The position numbers and the translations under genes were made by a program. Positions 14,076 to 25,929 of a stretch of DNA of 64,000 nt are shown here, one piece after another. This DNA comes from Lithospermum erythrorhizon (Eukaryota; Streptophyta; Magnoliopsida; Boraginales; Boraginaceae): the NCBI GenBank assembly GCA_019722365.1, contig JADFUC010002073.1, forward strand, positions 1 through 64,000, in the 5' to 3' direction. The notes beneath the pieces are model-generated. The model was not told where the DNA came from, did no database searches, and was given only the letters and a program-made list of their open reading frames with translations. Numbering within the stretch: position 1 is the first letter of the stretch; each line of letters opens with the position of its first letter.

Positions 14076-15588
14076 GTCCATTCCTGGCGAGGTAGACGGA
14101 TTGAGTATATGTAGCATTAGAGGATGGTATCTTTGGTGGGGATATATGAGAGATAGGAGGTTTGATGACTAGAGTTTTAGTCGTTGTTGGTCTACGTGAT
14201 TTCATTTGGGTGATTGTGTGCTTATAGACCTGTATATATTATTCATGTGTTATATGCGAGACTTATGTGGAATTATGTTGTATGACTTTGTATCCGATAA
14301 TCACATACATGTATTTTATTTCATATTTGACTCGATGACTATTCTAATCTTGTTGTTATTACTAGCAACGGTGCTTTGATAGTTATACCGTTTTAAGCGT
14401 CGGCCTTATGCAATGACTATTTTCTTGAGGATCACGGTATTTATTTTCGGTTAGCCTTACGGCATTCTTGTCTTTTGTTAGATATGTTCTATATATCTTA
14501 AGTGGCTAATGGATGAGATACCTTTGGAATATGAGAACATTGAAGGCGAGAGATATAAGCGAAGTTTATCTTGTCTGTCGATGATGTTGATGATATTTTA
14601 TATATATATATAGTTGAAAAATGGATTCAAATGTGCTAGAATATAAATCTTGATCTAACCACGACGATACCATGGAGGTAAACCAGTTCGTATACTAAAT
14701 GGAAAATGCAGGAAGATAAATACATTACTTAGGTTATACGGATTCAAGATATATTACTGATCGTATTAAGAAATGCATATATTTGGAAGGTCTTATGAGA
14801 GCGTTAGATTTGTCATAGGAGGAGTATGATTGTAAAATGGGGAGTAGTACTTTAAAAGTGAACTAAAGATAAGTGATTGAGTTGTATATTACTTGAGTTA
14901 TGAGAGGTTAAGATATATGTTTAAGTTATTGTGTGTTTGAGGTGTGTATTATATTGGGAGTAGCTATACTTGAGAAAGATATGAGATAGTTAAATACCTC
15001 TTATGATGGAGTGTCTTGTGAGTAAAGTTGTTGATGTAGTGTGAGTTATTGGTGTTAGTTAGAAAGCCAATAAGGAAAGTTTTATTTATTAGCGTAGCTT
15101 TATAAAAATAGCTCTTGGGGTATAGTCTACAAATAGGTGAGAATCTAAATTATTCTTATTAGATGCGATCGGGTAGGTTAACCAATGGCTATTTATTTTC
15201 ACTTTCGGCTTTTAGTAAAACTATATTTTCTATGGGCGTTTCATGCCTAGGTTGTTCACCGGATGACCGATATCGTTAGCCGGTAGGCTGCGTACCCTTG
15301 AATGTGATAGTGGCTTAGAATATGATCATACTTTTATATTCTTGAGTTTTACATTGTATGTAATAATTATTGGTGACTCGGTTGTATAACAAATTGTTTG
15401 ATGTGTATTTATATTATGATTTTCAGTTGTGTACTATTGGTTAGTTAACCGATGGACGAGTTGTATTGTTTATTTATGATGTAAAAGAAGTCATTTTCGT
15501 TATCCATCGTTGGTGACTCAAGGTGCCTCTGAGGTTGGTATTGATCCCGACACCGGGAGAACCCGCTTTGGGGGCGAATTAGATTACA

Positions 15589-16400
15589 TCTGCGAGATAC
15601 ATTTGCCTTTCTTCGTCTTGTGGCTACGCTAGAAGCAGCGTCGGCGAAGTAGAAAGCCTTTTTGTTCATATCCAAAACACATTGGCTTAATGATAGTAAT
15701 TTGTTTATTATATCGGCTAGAGACTTGATCAACTTTGTATGCTATAACCTTTGATGCATAGACATCTTAGTTGAAGTTGATCTGTGATATTAAAACTCTA
15801 ATTAAGTGACTTATGGGTATCTAGAAGATTGCACCGTTTGGCGGATACATCACTTGATTAAAATCGGATTCACGGAGTGCTTGGTTTACTGAGTCCAAAT
15901 GAGAGCACGAAAGGTTTCATTATTTCTCATGTTCTACGCTCAACCGATTCACTCAGGCTTAAATTAAATGTCATGTGCATGATACTTTCGTCATATAGAA
16001 CTGAAACGGTTCCGTCAGTCGGCGTAAGGCATTTTGCTTTTAGAGCGTCTCTTTATCTGTCATATTTCTCCCAGAAGTGTCACGAGATCAAGTGTCCCGA
16101 AAGGCCTTTTAGAATTCCTTCATATAAAGACAGCAGAAGAGATAACCTCAACTCACGGGACACGTCACCAAAATTTGCACCGTTATACATGCAGAAGAGT
16201 TAAAAGCAGTTTGGAAATGAGTTTTAGGTGTCTTAGGAGTAGCCATTTCAATTCTACAAGAATAAATACTAAAAACAACGGTTTAATCTATCATGTTAAA
16301 CACTTACAAAATAAATTGTAAAATAATATGATACTCAAAATCTACTTTAATATATTAGTATACCAAATTCTTATGTTAATTTAAACAATGACTGCTATGA
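15589..16400 (-). mobile_element. Copia copy 2: gag end
   Basis: Sequence to the right of LTR B that aligns with the gag-side sequence of copy 1 (about 900-1600) and copy 3 (about 57,000-57,650), including the stretch CTTACAAAATAAATTGTAAA near 16,300. The longest frames (about 95-108 codons, plus strand) are antisense to the element and show no domain. The right boundary with the LTR is approximate, and no primer-binding site was recognised. Confidence 0.55.
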
Positions 16401-17278
16401 CACATTTGAAAAGTCGACATAGCGATAGGTTAATTAACATTATATAGCGACACTTTCTTTTATGGCCCAACATACCTCACAGGATGCTAACAGTGTTATC
16501 GCGGCCCAGCAACGTTAGTGGAAGTATCAGTTAAGCGACGATTAAACTGACTTATTACTTGGAATGATCATTTGAAAGCCAATTAGGTAAATCACTTCAA
16601 CATGATCCATTGCCATAGTCGTCCACAGTACTGTACACTGCCATATAGGTGTGCGGGTGATCGTGATAAGTTTCGAAACTTTAAAATTGGTTTTGATCAC
16701 AGTGCTTAATTTTGTTGAGATTCATATTAGCTGATTAATTATTTAACATGTTATATATATACTTTCAGTAATATGCACATCATGAAAAATAAAACAAATA
16801 ATACACATTTAGGAGATATATGATATGCCCTTAAAATAATAAATAATAAACCTATTACAACAACATCGAGTGCGATCTTGTATTATGACTTTGGAAACTT
16901 ACGAAAGTGACATGGTGGAGCATGCATCTTCAATGCCTCCACGGTTGTGTTTATTTACTAACCCATTTCAAAAAGACGACCTGTGAGCTTGTGGGTAAAT
17001 AAAAACAAAATAAAAGCATTCGGCGAATTAAATTATCTGACAAATAAGCAGGTTCGCGAGACCATATTTTAAAATCTGAGAGCTGGTCGAATCGATATAT
17101 CACTTTCCGTTTCGTTACAATATATATTAAATTGAAACACATAAACTATGCATTTTAATGAATATATTAAGCAGGTATGGATAAATGACTCATGAAAGTC
17201 ATTAAGCACTTTTAATCTCGATTACGTATGAAATAAACGTATGCGTTAATTCATGTATGTAATGCTTAACTTTCATTA

Positions 17279-19428
17279 TGAACATTATTGTTGGGGTTTG
17301 GAAGTTAAGTTTATGTTCGAGTTGTGTTGTTAAGCAGAGGCAGAAACTAAACCGAAACCAAGCGAGAACTTGCAACTCTTGTGATATGCCTGACGAACTC
17401 CCGTGTGACTATTCCTTACTTATCCGTTTTAGCCATCATCATCTTGCTTTCTTCTTGGTAAGTCGAACCCCCTTTCCTATTTCGATAATTTTTCTTGAAT
17501 TCTGTACTTAAATGCTGCAAACTTTGGTCCTAAAACTTCTTGGAGGTTTTCGAGTCATCCTCGTTTAAGGTAGAGGATTGAACTGTACTAGATGTTTATG
17601 ACTTTTGAGGATGTTGACTTTTGGTATATTGAGTTGACCTTGAGCTTTGACATTTATAATGATATAAGTGCCATCTAAGCTTAGATTATCGTATAAAGGA
17701 GTGATAATAATCGATTTATGGGTTGAAATATGTTAAGGATTATAGTTAACTTTATAGTTGACTTTTGTTGACTTTTTCTAAATGGTTTTAAAATGGTAGA
17801 AGTGTACTCTTGGACTTTTATTATAGTTGTTTCGAGGTGTAGGTTGTGATTTTTAGGTGATTAGAGAATGTTCGGATAAAATGAGTTTTGTAAGTTTGAG
17901 TAGTTAATTGGGTTTGAGATTAAAGATGGTTAGAAATGTGATGATTAGTTGTTAATATCGGAACGTTAGGGCTTTTGAAACTAGTAATTGGAACTCGATC
18001 ATTAAAATGGAAAGTTGCGGACTTAAGTTGGAATAAGGTTATAGTGGGAACTTTTGTTGGGTTATTTTGGGGAGCCATCGATGAGATTAAATATATAGGT
18101 AGAATGTTATATTACTAGTTGTGTTATAAGTAGTAATTATAATTTTGAATGTTGTTAAGGCGTTGATCGTGGGAAAGGTCCGTTGTGATTGCGCGGAGTT
18201 TTATATAGCTAGCCGAGGTGAGTATCTATCTCACGGGTGTTGATTAACTATTTGATTACGGATATGTGTATATATGTGATTTTGTGTTGAATTATATGTT
18301 GAACATGCGTTGTGGAGTTCAGTGGATTGGGTTGTGTCACATTGGTCATGAGTCGTATAGGTGATGTTGAGTTGTATTAGGAAGAGTTGTATGAGTTGGT
18401 GTTGTTTGTTGAGTTGTATTGTCAATTATATTTAGCCGTGCTGTTACGATTCGGTGATTCTTGCATTACCCTCGTTACGATTAAATTGATAACTTATGTC
18501 GGCGAATATAGAATTTCTCCCTGCGGGTTGAAGAGGTTGATTATATGCGCATTAGTTGTAGAAATCCGGACTTATATTGAGTTGAAGGGTTGTTGAGTTT
18601 GTGAGTTGTTGAGTTGATAGAGTTGTTGGTTGTAGTATTGTTGAGTTGTTAGTCGACACTATTGTTGAGTTGATTGTGAGTTGGTTAGTTGTTTGAGTTG
18701 TGATGTAAATCGTTGTCATTTGATAGAGTAGGTCGATTGATTATTGCGTGTTATTGCGGTCTTTCTGTGAAATCGTATGTTATTGTTGATTGCCATCATC
18801 TTGGAATGTTACGCTAGTGCAGGGTATGACATCACAATTGATAATGAAATTGATAATGACTTTATATTAAGATCTTAAGTTGAATAATATTATGCAGCTT
18901 ATCTATCGTATGCAATATAAATCTACTTTGGTACTATTGCGTGATTGGAGGGTTAATTTCATTCTTGAGATGATATTTATTCTCTAAACATGACTTACAC
19001 ACTATTTATTATTTATGGGCGGCAATTTCATTGCTAGGTTGACAGGTGGTGCTGTTCCATCTCCGAGATTGTTCGGGTGTTTGTGCCTTAGAGCTTAGGT
19101 GAGCGGCGGGTGGCAGTTGATCCTCACAGTCTCTTTATTTTGTTGGATTGTAGTTGTCGTCTGTATAGTTGTTATTTTGAGATACTTGTTGTTGTAGGTT
19201 GATATTGGTACCACAGGTTATATTTGTATGTTGGTTGTTGTTGTAATGGATAGGAATACCCACGATGGATTCTTTTCTTAAAAGTATTGTTGTCAGTTGT
19301 ATATTGTTTTGTTGAGTTGTTTCAAGACATGTTTCTTTTAAAATTGAGTCATCCATCGATTGGTGACTGCGGTGTCGAGATTTGGGAGATTCTAACTTAC
19401 CGATGCGACTTGGGGCGAATTCGTTACA
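17279..19428 (+). mobile_element. Gypsy-type solo LTR C
   Basis: It starts TGAACATTATTGTTGGGG and ends GGGGCGAATTCGTTACA. It is collinear with LTR D at 27.5-29.6 kb: shared early sequence AAGTTAAGTTTATG, GTTGACTTTTGTTGACTTTTT, a run of TTGAGTTG repeats near 18.6 kb, and a terminal ATCCATCGATTGGTGACT block. It has no coding domain and Copia LTR on both sides, so it is a solo LTR. The flanking 5-mers do not match cleanly. Confidence 0.7.
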
Positions 19429-19947
19429 TAATAATCATGAATTTATCTGCGCTAAACAACTGATCAATATATAATAAAATGCGATAAACACTAATTATGA
19501 GGTTGAGATAATTATATAGATAATCATATAGATAATTTTAAAAATATGATTGATAATCATATAGATAATTTCCATTTTTTGTTATACAAATTAAAATTAA
19601 TGACACTTAAATATACAATTTAAAATGTGATAGGTAAATTCAAATTTGAATCTCATAATTATATCACATGACATATATATTATTAAAATACATTAATAAA
19701 CATATATATATATATGTAAATCAAAATCAATGACATAAATATACAATTTAAATGTGATAGAAATTAAATTCAAATTTGAATCTCGTAATTATATCCATGA
19801 AATATATATTTTTAAAATACATTAATAAACATATATATATATATATATGCTTGTGATCCGACCCACCGGGCGGTGCGTTAATCGTGGAATTTGATGGGTG
19901 ACAACACAAACCACCTTTAGTCTTCCGGCCGCGTTTTCCTCACTCAC

Positions 19948-20080
19948 GTGCTCCTTGAGAAACTTCCCGTTAGATTACTTTAATCCAGAAATTACCCAGT
20001 CAGCAGCGCTTAACATTGGAGTTCTTATAGGATGAGCTTCGAAAAGAAGATGCATCTTGATGGTATGAGTAATTGCAATC
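19948..20080 (-). repeat. 5S rRNA-like domain of the 3' Cassandra LTR
   Basis: In reverse complement it follows the order of a plant 5S gene, with the AACTCCAATGTTAAGCG stretch corresponding to the region around the internal A box. It is diverged and embedded in an LTR, so it is not a 5S gene. Confidence 0.85.
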
Positions 20081-20417
20081 CAAATCTTATCAAACATGTC
20101 ATGCGCCCTTTGCACACACACATACACATTTTTCTTGGTCGAATTCTGACCTCCCCCAGCAAATACTCAGCGTCCTCGTTGAGCCCACAGCAACGTCGAG
20201 GACCGTACCATCCATGTGAGATTACAGGGTAGCTCCTACGTACAAAAGTGTCACGTAACAACGCCACGCGTAGCACTTGGATTTCAGCGGTTCGAGGACG
20301 GCTTTGCTGCGATACCATTTATGCGCCCGGTCGGAAGCCCACGGGTCGGTGCGTTAATGGGTGATGGATTATTTTGCAAAACCACCGCGAATTAACTTTC
20401 CGGCGCGTTTGTCTCGC

Positions 20418-20550
20418 TCATGTGCTCAGCGAGAAACTTCCAGGTGGTCGCCCCGTCGAAATTACGAATTGAAACACGAGCAACATTGGAGTTCTTATGA
20501 GATGAGCTTCCGAAGAAGATGCATCTTGATGTAGTGTGAGTAGTACCAAT
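20418..20550 (-). repeat. 5S rRNA-like domain of the 5' Cassandra LTR
   Basis: Same order as the other LTR, but the A-box neighbourhood is more diverged (AACTCCAATGTTGCTCGTG in reverse complement). As the 5' LTR it would carry the promoter of the element. Confidence 0.82.
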
Positions 20551-20615
20551 CGAATCTTTATCAAGCAATATCATACCTTTGTACGCACATTACACGTTTT
20601 TTAACGTCGGGTATT

Positions 20616-20618
<3 letters not shown>

Positions 20619-20653
<35 letters not shown>
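20619..20653. repeat. (AT)n microsatellite at the Cassandra insertion site
   Basis: About 35 bp of uninterrupted AT repeat next to the right end of the Cassandra element. A matching AT run (19,831-19,847) lies at its left end. Confidence 0.95.
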
Positions 20654-20656
<3 letters not shown>

Positions 20657-22462
20657 GTTCAATAGTTATTACAATAACTATTTCATATATACAATAAATA
20701 ATAAATTATTAAAATAATTATTACAATAATCATTTCATATAAATACAATAAGATAAAACTAGCAAGTTTTTATGTACGCATATTTATATTTTAACTAGAT
20801 ATTATTACCATGATTATCATAAAAGGATTATCGAATTAAACTTATTATCATCAAAATTGATAAGTACAATTATCATAATAATAAAATGATAATAATACAC
20901 AAAAAAACCGAAATTAATAATTTTAAAATTGATTAGGGTTTTGTAACAACCAAATCCGGTAAACAGACGGACGACCGATGACCGTCCAGTCGGCCTTTGC
21001 GGACCCTGGTGGCTGTCCGGAGAGGCAGCGTCAACGGTGGCGAGACGAAAATCGCTATGGAGAACTGTCTTGACCTAAAGGAAAAAAAAACCTTAAAGTA
21101 AAAAAGAAAACATAGGTTACAAAAAAAAAAAAAAAAGTATAAGCTACTCTGAAGACTTGAACTCGCATATTAAATTTTGCACAGCTATATTTAACACGTT
21201 CTGATGGGAACTTCAATTACAATTTACACAATATATAAAATATTATGGACCTCTCCGAATTTGAGGCCTTGTGAGACGGGCCTGAGTCCGCTGACATCAC
21301 TATTCAAGATAAGGATCACAGTAAAACTCCGCATTACATAGATAATATAAAGAAAACATTTAGCAGATCATATATATGTCGATGGTCGTCGTCCATTTCG
21401 GCATGTGATGTTTTTTTTTCTCCTTTTTTTTTCTTGAGAGCATTATACCTTGCGCATTGAAAGTTGTACCTTCAAATTTATTGAAAATATAATTAATTTT
21501 TTACTACTAAATAACTTTCTGCAGATCCTTTTTATTTTTTGTCTCATTCTTTCTGCAGATCATTCTATTATTTGGAAATGTGTTGGATAATTACTACAGC
21601 AATTCATAATAAAGCGAGAACAAATGCAACCAAGATCGAATAAATGTATAAAATCGAATTACAAAACATACATATATATAAATTCATACACATTTGAATA
21701 CAAAATCACTTACAATACCAGCGGATATTGTTGTCGAGCTTTCTCAACGAGACCTCCTTTGAATACTTTAGCACTACAAATGAAATGCCTCGGTTAGTCC
21801 ACACCAAGAGCGTTTGAATCTCGTGATTGGTTGCTAAAGATCTTATGAACTATTGGACCAACAAATATGAGTCAAAACTTTACTCAAATTTGGTAGAAAG
21901 AAGGAAGTGGCGGTATTGGAGAGGAAGATAATGACGGTTTTGTCTTTTTAACTCCTCGTATATATAGACCTGACCCGCTTCTACTTTGAATAACTCAACT
22001 CGTTAATAATTAAGTTAACCGTTAAACGTTAACTAACTAATTTCTAAATGGTAGTAACTTAATAATTACAAGTGAAATATATTAGTTAGGCCATTAAATA
22101 AACTTACAAAATTTATTTATTCGATTTATTTCAATATGGATTTTATAATATAAGTGTAAAAATCCTCGATCGAGTATCTCGTCGATTTCAATCGACTCTC
22201 AATCTAGCAACCACGATTTAATTCCATACATGCAATATAACTCCACCTCATTGTATGTGTGTGACATACGGGCTTAGATAATGAACATAATAATATAATT
22301 CACATTATGATTATTATATCCCGATTATGCATAAGGATCTGTCTGACGCAACCCACGATATTGAGTTCCAATTTAGTAATTTACAATTATTATTCATTGA
22401 ACATTTAGTTGGTAATTTCATTTAACTAAAACTAGTAAATGATAACTGACCATAAATTAAAA

Positions 22463-24832
22463 TGCGCCCTCGAGGTTGGAGTAAATAAATCAGCACGTAT
22501 AGCGGGTCACCATACGATGGTTGACGAAAATCACTTTGTTAATAACATTAACTGATAGTTTGATAAAAAAGTAAATGATTTTGGAAATCTCAAAATGTTA
22601 TAATACCGATTTAACCATCGAGGCATCGCCTAACTGAAAACCAAAGTATAAAAATTTCATGAATGCAGAGTCACAAATATTCCACAAAATAGTTTACAGT
22701 CTTTTCCAAAGCAATATGTAAGCGAGTACATCAAAACAAGAAAAAAGGTGACTGCCAGGATCCCCAGCCACTTGTCCTCGCCTAAGTAAATCCACGGACA
22801 CCCACGAACTCTGCCGACTCGATGGCACTGTCCCGTCGAAGGTGGGAAGGGGTAAGCTTCGGCGAGCAGTGAAGCGAATCACCGGGATGGTAACACACGT
22901 CAAGACAGAGGTATCGATAAAGTAATAGGCGTAGCGGTAAAGTAGATATATATATAATTATGTACTACAGAATAAGTCAATTATCCATCGCGCCAAAATA
23001 GCCATCTTCAACAACCCGCATATTCTGAGTATTCGAACTACGTTAACTGCGGTCATACTCAAGATCCCTGTAACACATAATCAAAGCGGTAAAAGCAGCA
23101 AAAATTTTGACCGGCGCTCATACTACATGAGAAATAAAATAACTTACAATGAAAACACATCAACATCACATATAACATTCATCCTTTTCGACAACTCGCC
23201 CGCGAGCATACAGCAATGACATATCACTTTTTCGAGCTCATGCCGAACACCAACATCATCCCAAAATTTTCTCGAATTCAACCCATTCTGAATTTCACAT
23301 ATAATACCAAACATACAAACATCTTTAATAATCTCAATGTAACAACCATGATACACACGTCTGACAATTTAAGTATAGAACCTATACTTTCATATAAATA
23401 TACACAGAATCGTCAAAACACAAATATACTCGGAACATGAATACACGCCCAACATAAAGCATACTCAAAGAACATACATTCCAAACAAAAATATGCCAAA
23501 CATCGATACACTCAAATAACTATATCATAGCATCTAATACAATAGCCTCTGAAGTCAGCGTTTACGGTTCGCGCTATATACACACAATCGTTCATAACAG
23601 ATACATTGTCACAGCAATTTACCATGCCACCATACTCAAACATAAATAAGGTAACAAGCAGTGATAAATCCCCACGCTTGACTAGTACGCTGCTGACGGT
23701 GTCGATCTGTATTTGTTCCCAGCGTCAGTGCGAGACAAACATGCGAGAAATATAGTTACTACTCGTAACGAGTTTCGGCCTTTATCCTAATTCAATTCTT
23801 TTTTAACCCATTGTAGTTACAATTTGACAACTTACGTATAGATTGCTAATTATGTTCAATAACAACTCTGATGAATTTCACTACCGGACTAATCCTTAAT
23901 CGCCAATACCTTATCTAACTTACTAACATTTCCAATCGATTTCAATCGTAAATTTCAACTCTTTAAGTTAGTTAAGTCATTACTATCAACCTCTAATCAG
24001 TCCGGCACTACTCGAAATCCACTAAACTAATTTCAACATATTTTCCTTCAGCCTTATAACTCATAAATCTCATTTCAAAATAGTCAAAATAACATTCGAT
24101 AACATATTTATATATCGGCATTTAGAAAAGTCAACCAAAATCTTTTCGAGAAATTCAACTCGACTATAACATCCTTTCTACCCCAGTATCGATCATTATC
24201 AATTCCTATGTTATAATTTAAGCACAAACCGATAATTACATTCAATAATATCTCGTAAAAAACCGAAGTCCAAAGCTGCTTTAAAACATAAAATTAAAAA
24301 GCAAGCAAACGATATTTAGCTCAATAATAACTAATCTACAATCGAATCAATTAGACAATAAAATTCAAAATACAAAAAAGTCAGCGAAAAAAGTCAACTC
24401 AGGCGTTCTCCCCGAAAATATTCAAGATCGGACGCTCTTACCCTAAAAGCAGGGCCGATGGGGAAGCTCCCAAAATTTGGCTCAGCTTGGGAACAAAGGA
24501 GAAAATCGAAAAAAGAAAAAAAAATAAAATGAAGGGAGAAGAGGTAGGCGGGAGCCATTTGGAGAAGAAAAAGAAAAGGAAATGGGTTTTTGGGGGGGGT
24601 TTGGGCTTATTTGATGGGTTAGTAATTGGGTTGGGCCCAAAAGCCCAACCGGTGAAAATCCCAGCCGTTTTTATTCGATGAATTCTGCTCTGGAATTTTA
24701 ATTTATCAAACAATTAGCTTGACTTTTAGCATCATTCTTGTAAAATACTAAGTGGGAATTTAATTTTTATGTAATTAAATTTAATAATCTCATTTTAATT
24801 TATTTATTAGCAATTAAGTTACGGTTTTTACA
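22463..24832 (-). mobile_element. Gypsy-type solo LTR E, same family as the 41-50 kb element
   Basis: The minus-strand start TGTAAAAACCG is followed by AATAAATTAAAATGAGATTATTAAA, matching in order the start of the LTR at 43,781. The other end (TGCGCCCTCGAGG in plus, then TATAGCGGGTCACCATA) matches the end of that LTR at about 41,261. There is no coding domain. It splits the last 60 or so bases off the Copia LTR, which resumes at 24,833. A possible 5-bp duplication AAATG lies at both edges, but using it would remove the TG/CA ends, so the exact boundary is open. Confidence 0.68.
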
Positions 24833-24904
24833 AATGGTGTTACAACAATTGTCACTTATGGGCATAATTATAGAAAAATACTCACGATTTCCAACAATCA
24901 ATAG

Positions 24905-25815
24905 TTGTGGTTTCATTTATTATCTTTATTCTGGCCAGTGTTAATAACAATTTATTTACTAATTTAGTGAATGTGATTACATAAACGGAACATTCAACCA
25001 TAGTAATTGTAATTACTAATTTGGGTTCACTTTGATAATACCGGGGTTATGCAGTTATGAATCACATGCCTGTCGTTATAATAATAATAATAATTAATTA
25101 TATTATTATCACAATTTTGTATTGTTATTTCCGGAAGGTCATGTATGTCTGATTGATGTTGAATTATATTTCATGTATGAAATTAAACTATATTTAGTAA
25201 ATTGAAATTGATTGTAGTCAATGGAATTCTCAATCGAGTAATTCTGATACACATGTAAACTATTAATTGGATAATTCGAACAATTAACTTCTTTAGTTTA
25301 ATTATTTAAATTAGTTGAGCTTGTTAGTTGTATTTTGTAACGAGTTAGTTTAAATTAAGCAATGGCTCATTAGCTTCATTAGGTTGGACTTTTTAGGTTT
25401 ATTAGAAAGCGCATATAAAGAGGGGATGTATTAGGTTTCATCACAGAAAAACCTAATCACCGCCTCCATATTTTAAACCCCAGCCTACACTTTTACTTCC
25501 CACTCCATTGGAGTAGCGATTTTTCAAGTGTAGAATTTGAAAGTTCTACTTTGATTATTCGTCCAATTCCCTACGTGTTCTAGCAGACTCAAATATAGGA
25601 TTGACACTTCGTGGTGTGGATGTTAGTATAATGTTATTCATATTATATTATGTTATTCATATTATATTACATTGTTCTTATTAATTTCCCTATTGGTCTT
25701 TACACAAACTAAAAATTCAAATGAGGTTTGAATGTTTGTTGGTGATTTATTTACGCTATAAGTATTACATTATTCATATTATATTATATGTTTTAGATTT
25801 GACATTATAACAATT
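24905..25815 (+). repeat. Copia LTR fragment, opposite orientation
   Basis: Plus-strand copy of the Copia LTR seen in minus at 1.65-4.55 kb. Shared landmarks are an ATAATAATAATAATAATTA tract near 25,080, TTATATTTCATGTATGAAATTA near 25,170, a TATA-like GCATATAAAGAGG near 25,412, and AAACCTAATCACC soon after. It begins only about 8 bp from the TGTTGG end of the minus-strand LTR, giving a head-to-head pair. No internal region follows. Confidence 0.55.
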
Positions 25816-25828
25816 AGTCTGATCTTGT

Positions 25829-25929
25829 CGAAACATCGAATAGCGCAGTGGTTTGGAGGCATGGTGGCTTAAATGTCACGGTTCGATTCTCATTATAAGG
25901 CGGTGGGTGGATTTAAAAAAAAAACTAAC
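25829..25929 (+). mobile_element. tRNA-derived SINE with 10-bp target duplication
   Basis: A compact element of about 100 bp with a Pol III A box (TAGCGCAGTGG, 25,841-25,851), a B box (GGTTCGATTC, 25,880-25,889), the GGTGGCTTAAATG spacer between them, and an A-rich tail ending near 25,925. CTGATCTTGT occurs on both sides (25,819-25,828 and 25,930-25,939), a target duplication expected of LINE-mobilised SINEs. No acceptor stem can be folded, so it is not a tRNA gene. The SINE family was not assigned. Confidence 0.82.

Larger units (their letters stand above)
11925..15588 (+). mobile_element. Gypsy-type solo LTR B (3.66 kb), second copy of A
   Basis: It starts TGAAAA plus an A run and ends GGGGCGAATTAGATTACA, giving TG...CA ends. 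It is collinear with LTR A over its whole length, differing by substitutions and many short indels, and carries the same two tandem arrays at 13,280-13,410 and 13,610-14,075. Both flanks are Copia copy 2, in the protease-gag stretch. No matching target duplication was found (gattc / tctgc). The 2-kb gap between A and B is Copia pol, so A and B are not the two LTRs of one element. Confidence 0.7.
19848..20618 (-). mobile_element. Cassandra TRIM retrotransposon with 5S rRNA-like LTRs
   Basis: Two direct repeats of about 300 bp (19,848-20,149 and 20,322-20,618) flank a 170-bp non-coding interior. On the minus strand the 5' LTR starts TGTAATACCCGACG at 20,618. Just past its end is TGGTATCGCAGCA (20,317-20,305), a near match to the initiator-Met tRNA primer site, and a polypurine tract GGGGGAG (20,157-20,151) precedes the 3' LTR. 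Each LTR contains a 5S rRNA-like segment (about 19,948-20,080 and 20,418-20,550), seen in plus as GAAACTTCC then ACATTGGAGTTCTTA then GATGCATC. The combination of LTR, Met PBS, PPT and 5S domain defines Cassandra elements, which are non-autonomous. It sits in an AT microsatellite, so the target duplication (probably ATATA) cannot be placed exactly. Confidence 0.93.
16400..24896 (-). repeat. Copia copy 2 5' LTR, split by three nested elements
   Basis: LTR pieces lie at about 16,400-17,278, 19,429-19,847, 20,619-22,462 and 24,833-24,896. They are collinear with the LTR at 1.65-4.55 kb. The last piece ends with GATTTCCAACA at 24,896, the reverse complement of the same TGTTGG start seen at 4551. 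Interruptions are LTR C, a Cassandra element and LTR E. Removing them leaves roughly 3.2 kb, close to the 2.9 kb of the other LTR. Pairing with the LTR at 1.65-4.55 kb gives a host element of about 10.7 kb once all five insertions are removed. Confidence 0.6.

Noticed and set aside
6354..15588. A full Gypsy element with LTRs A and B
   Set aside because: The sequence between them is Copia RT and integrase on the opposite strand, continuous with the outer flanks.
19948..20550. Two 5S rRNA genes
   Set aside because: Both 5S-like segments are diverged and lie in the LTRs of one Cassandra element, with a primer site and polypurine tract between them.
25841..25895. A tRNA gene
   Set aside because: A and B boxes are present but no acceptor stem can be formed, and an A tail plus direct repeats mark it as a SINE.
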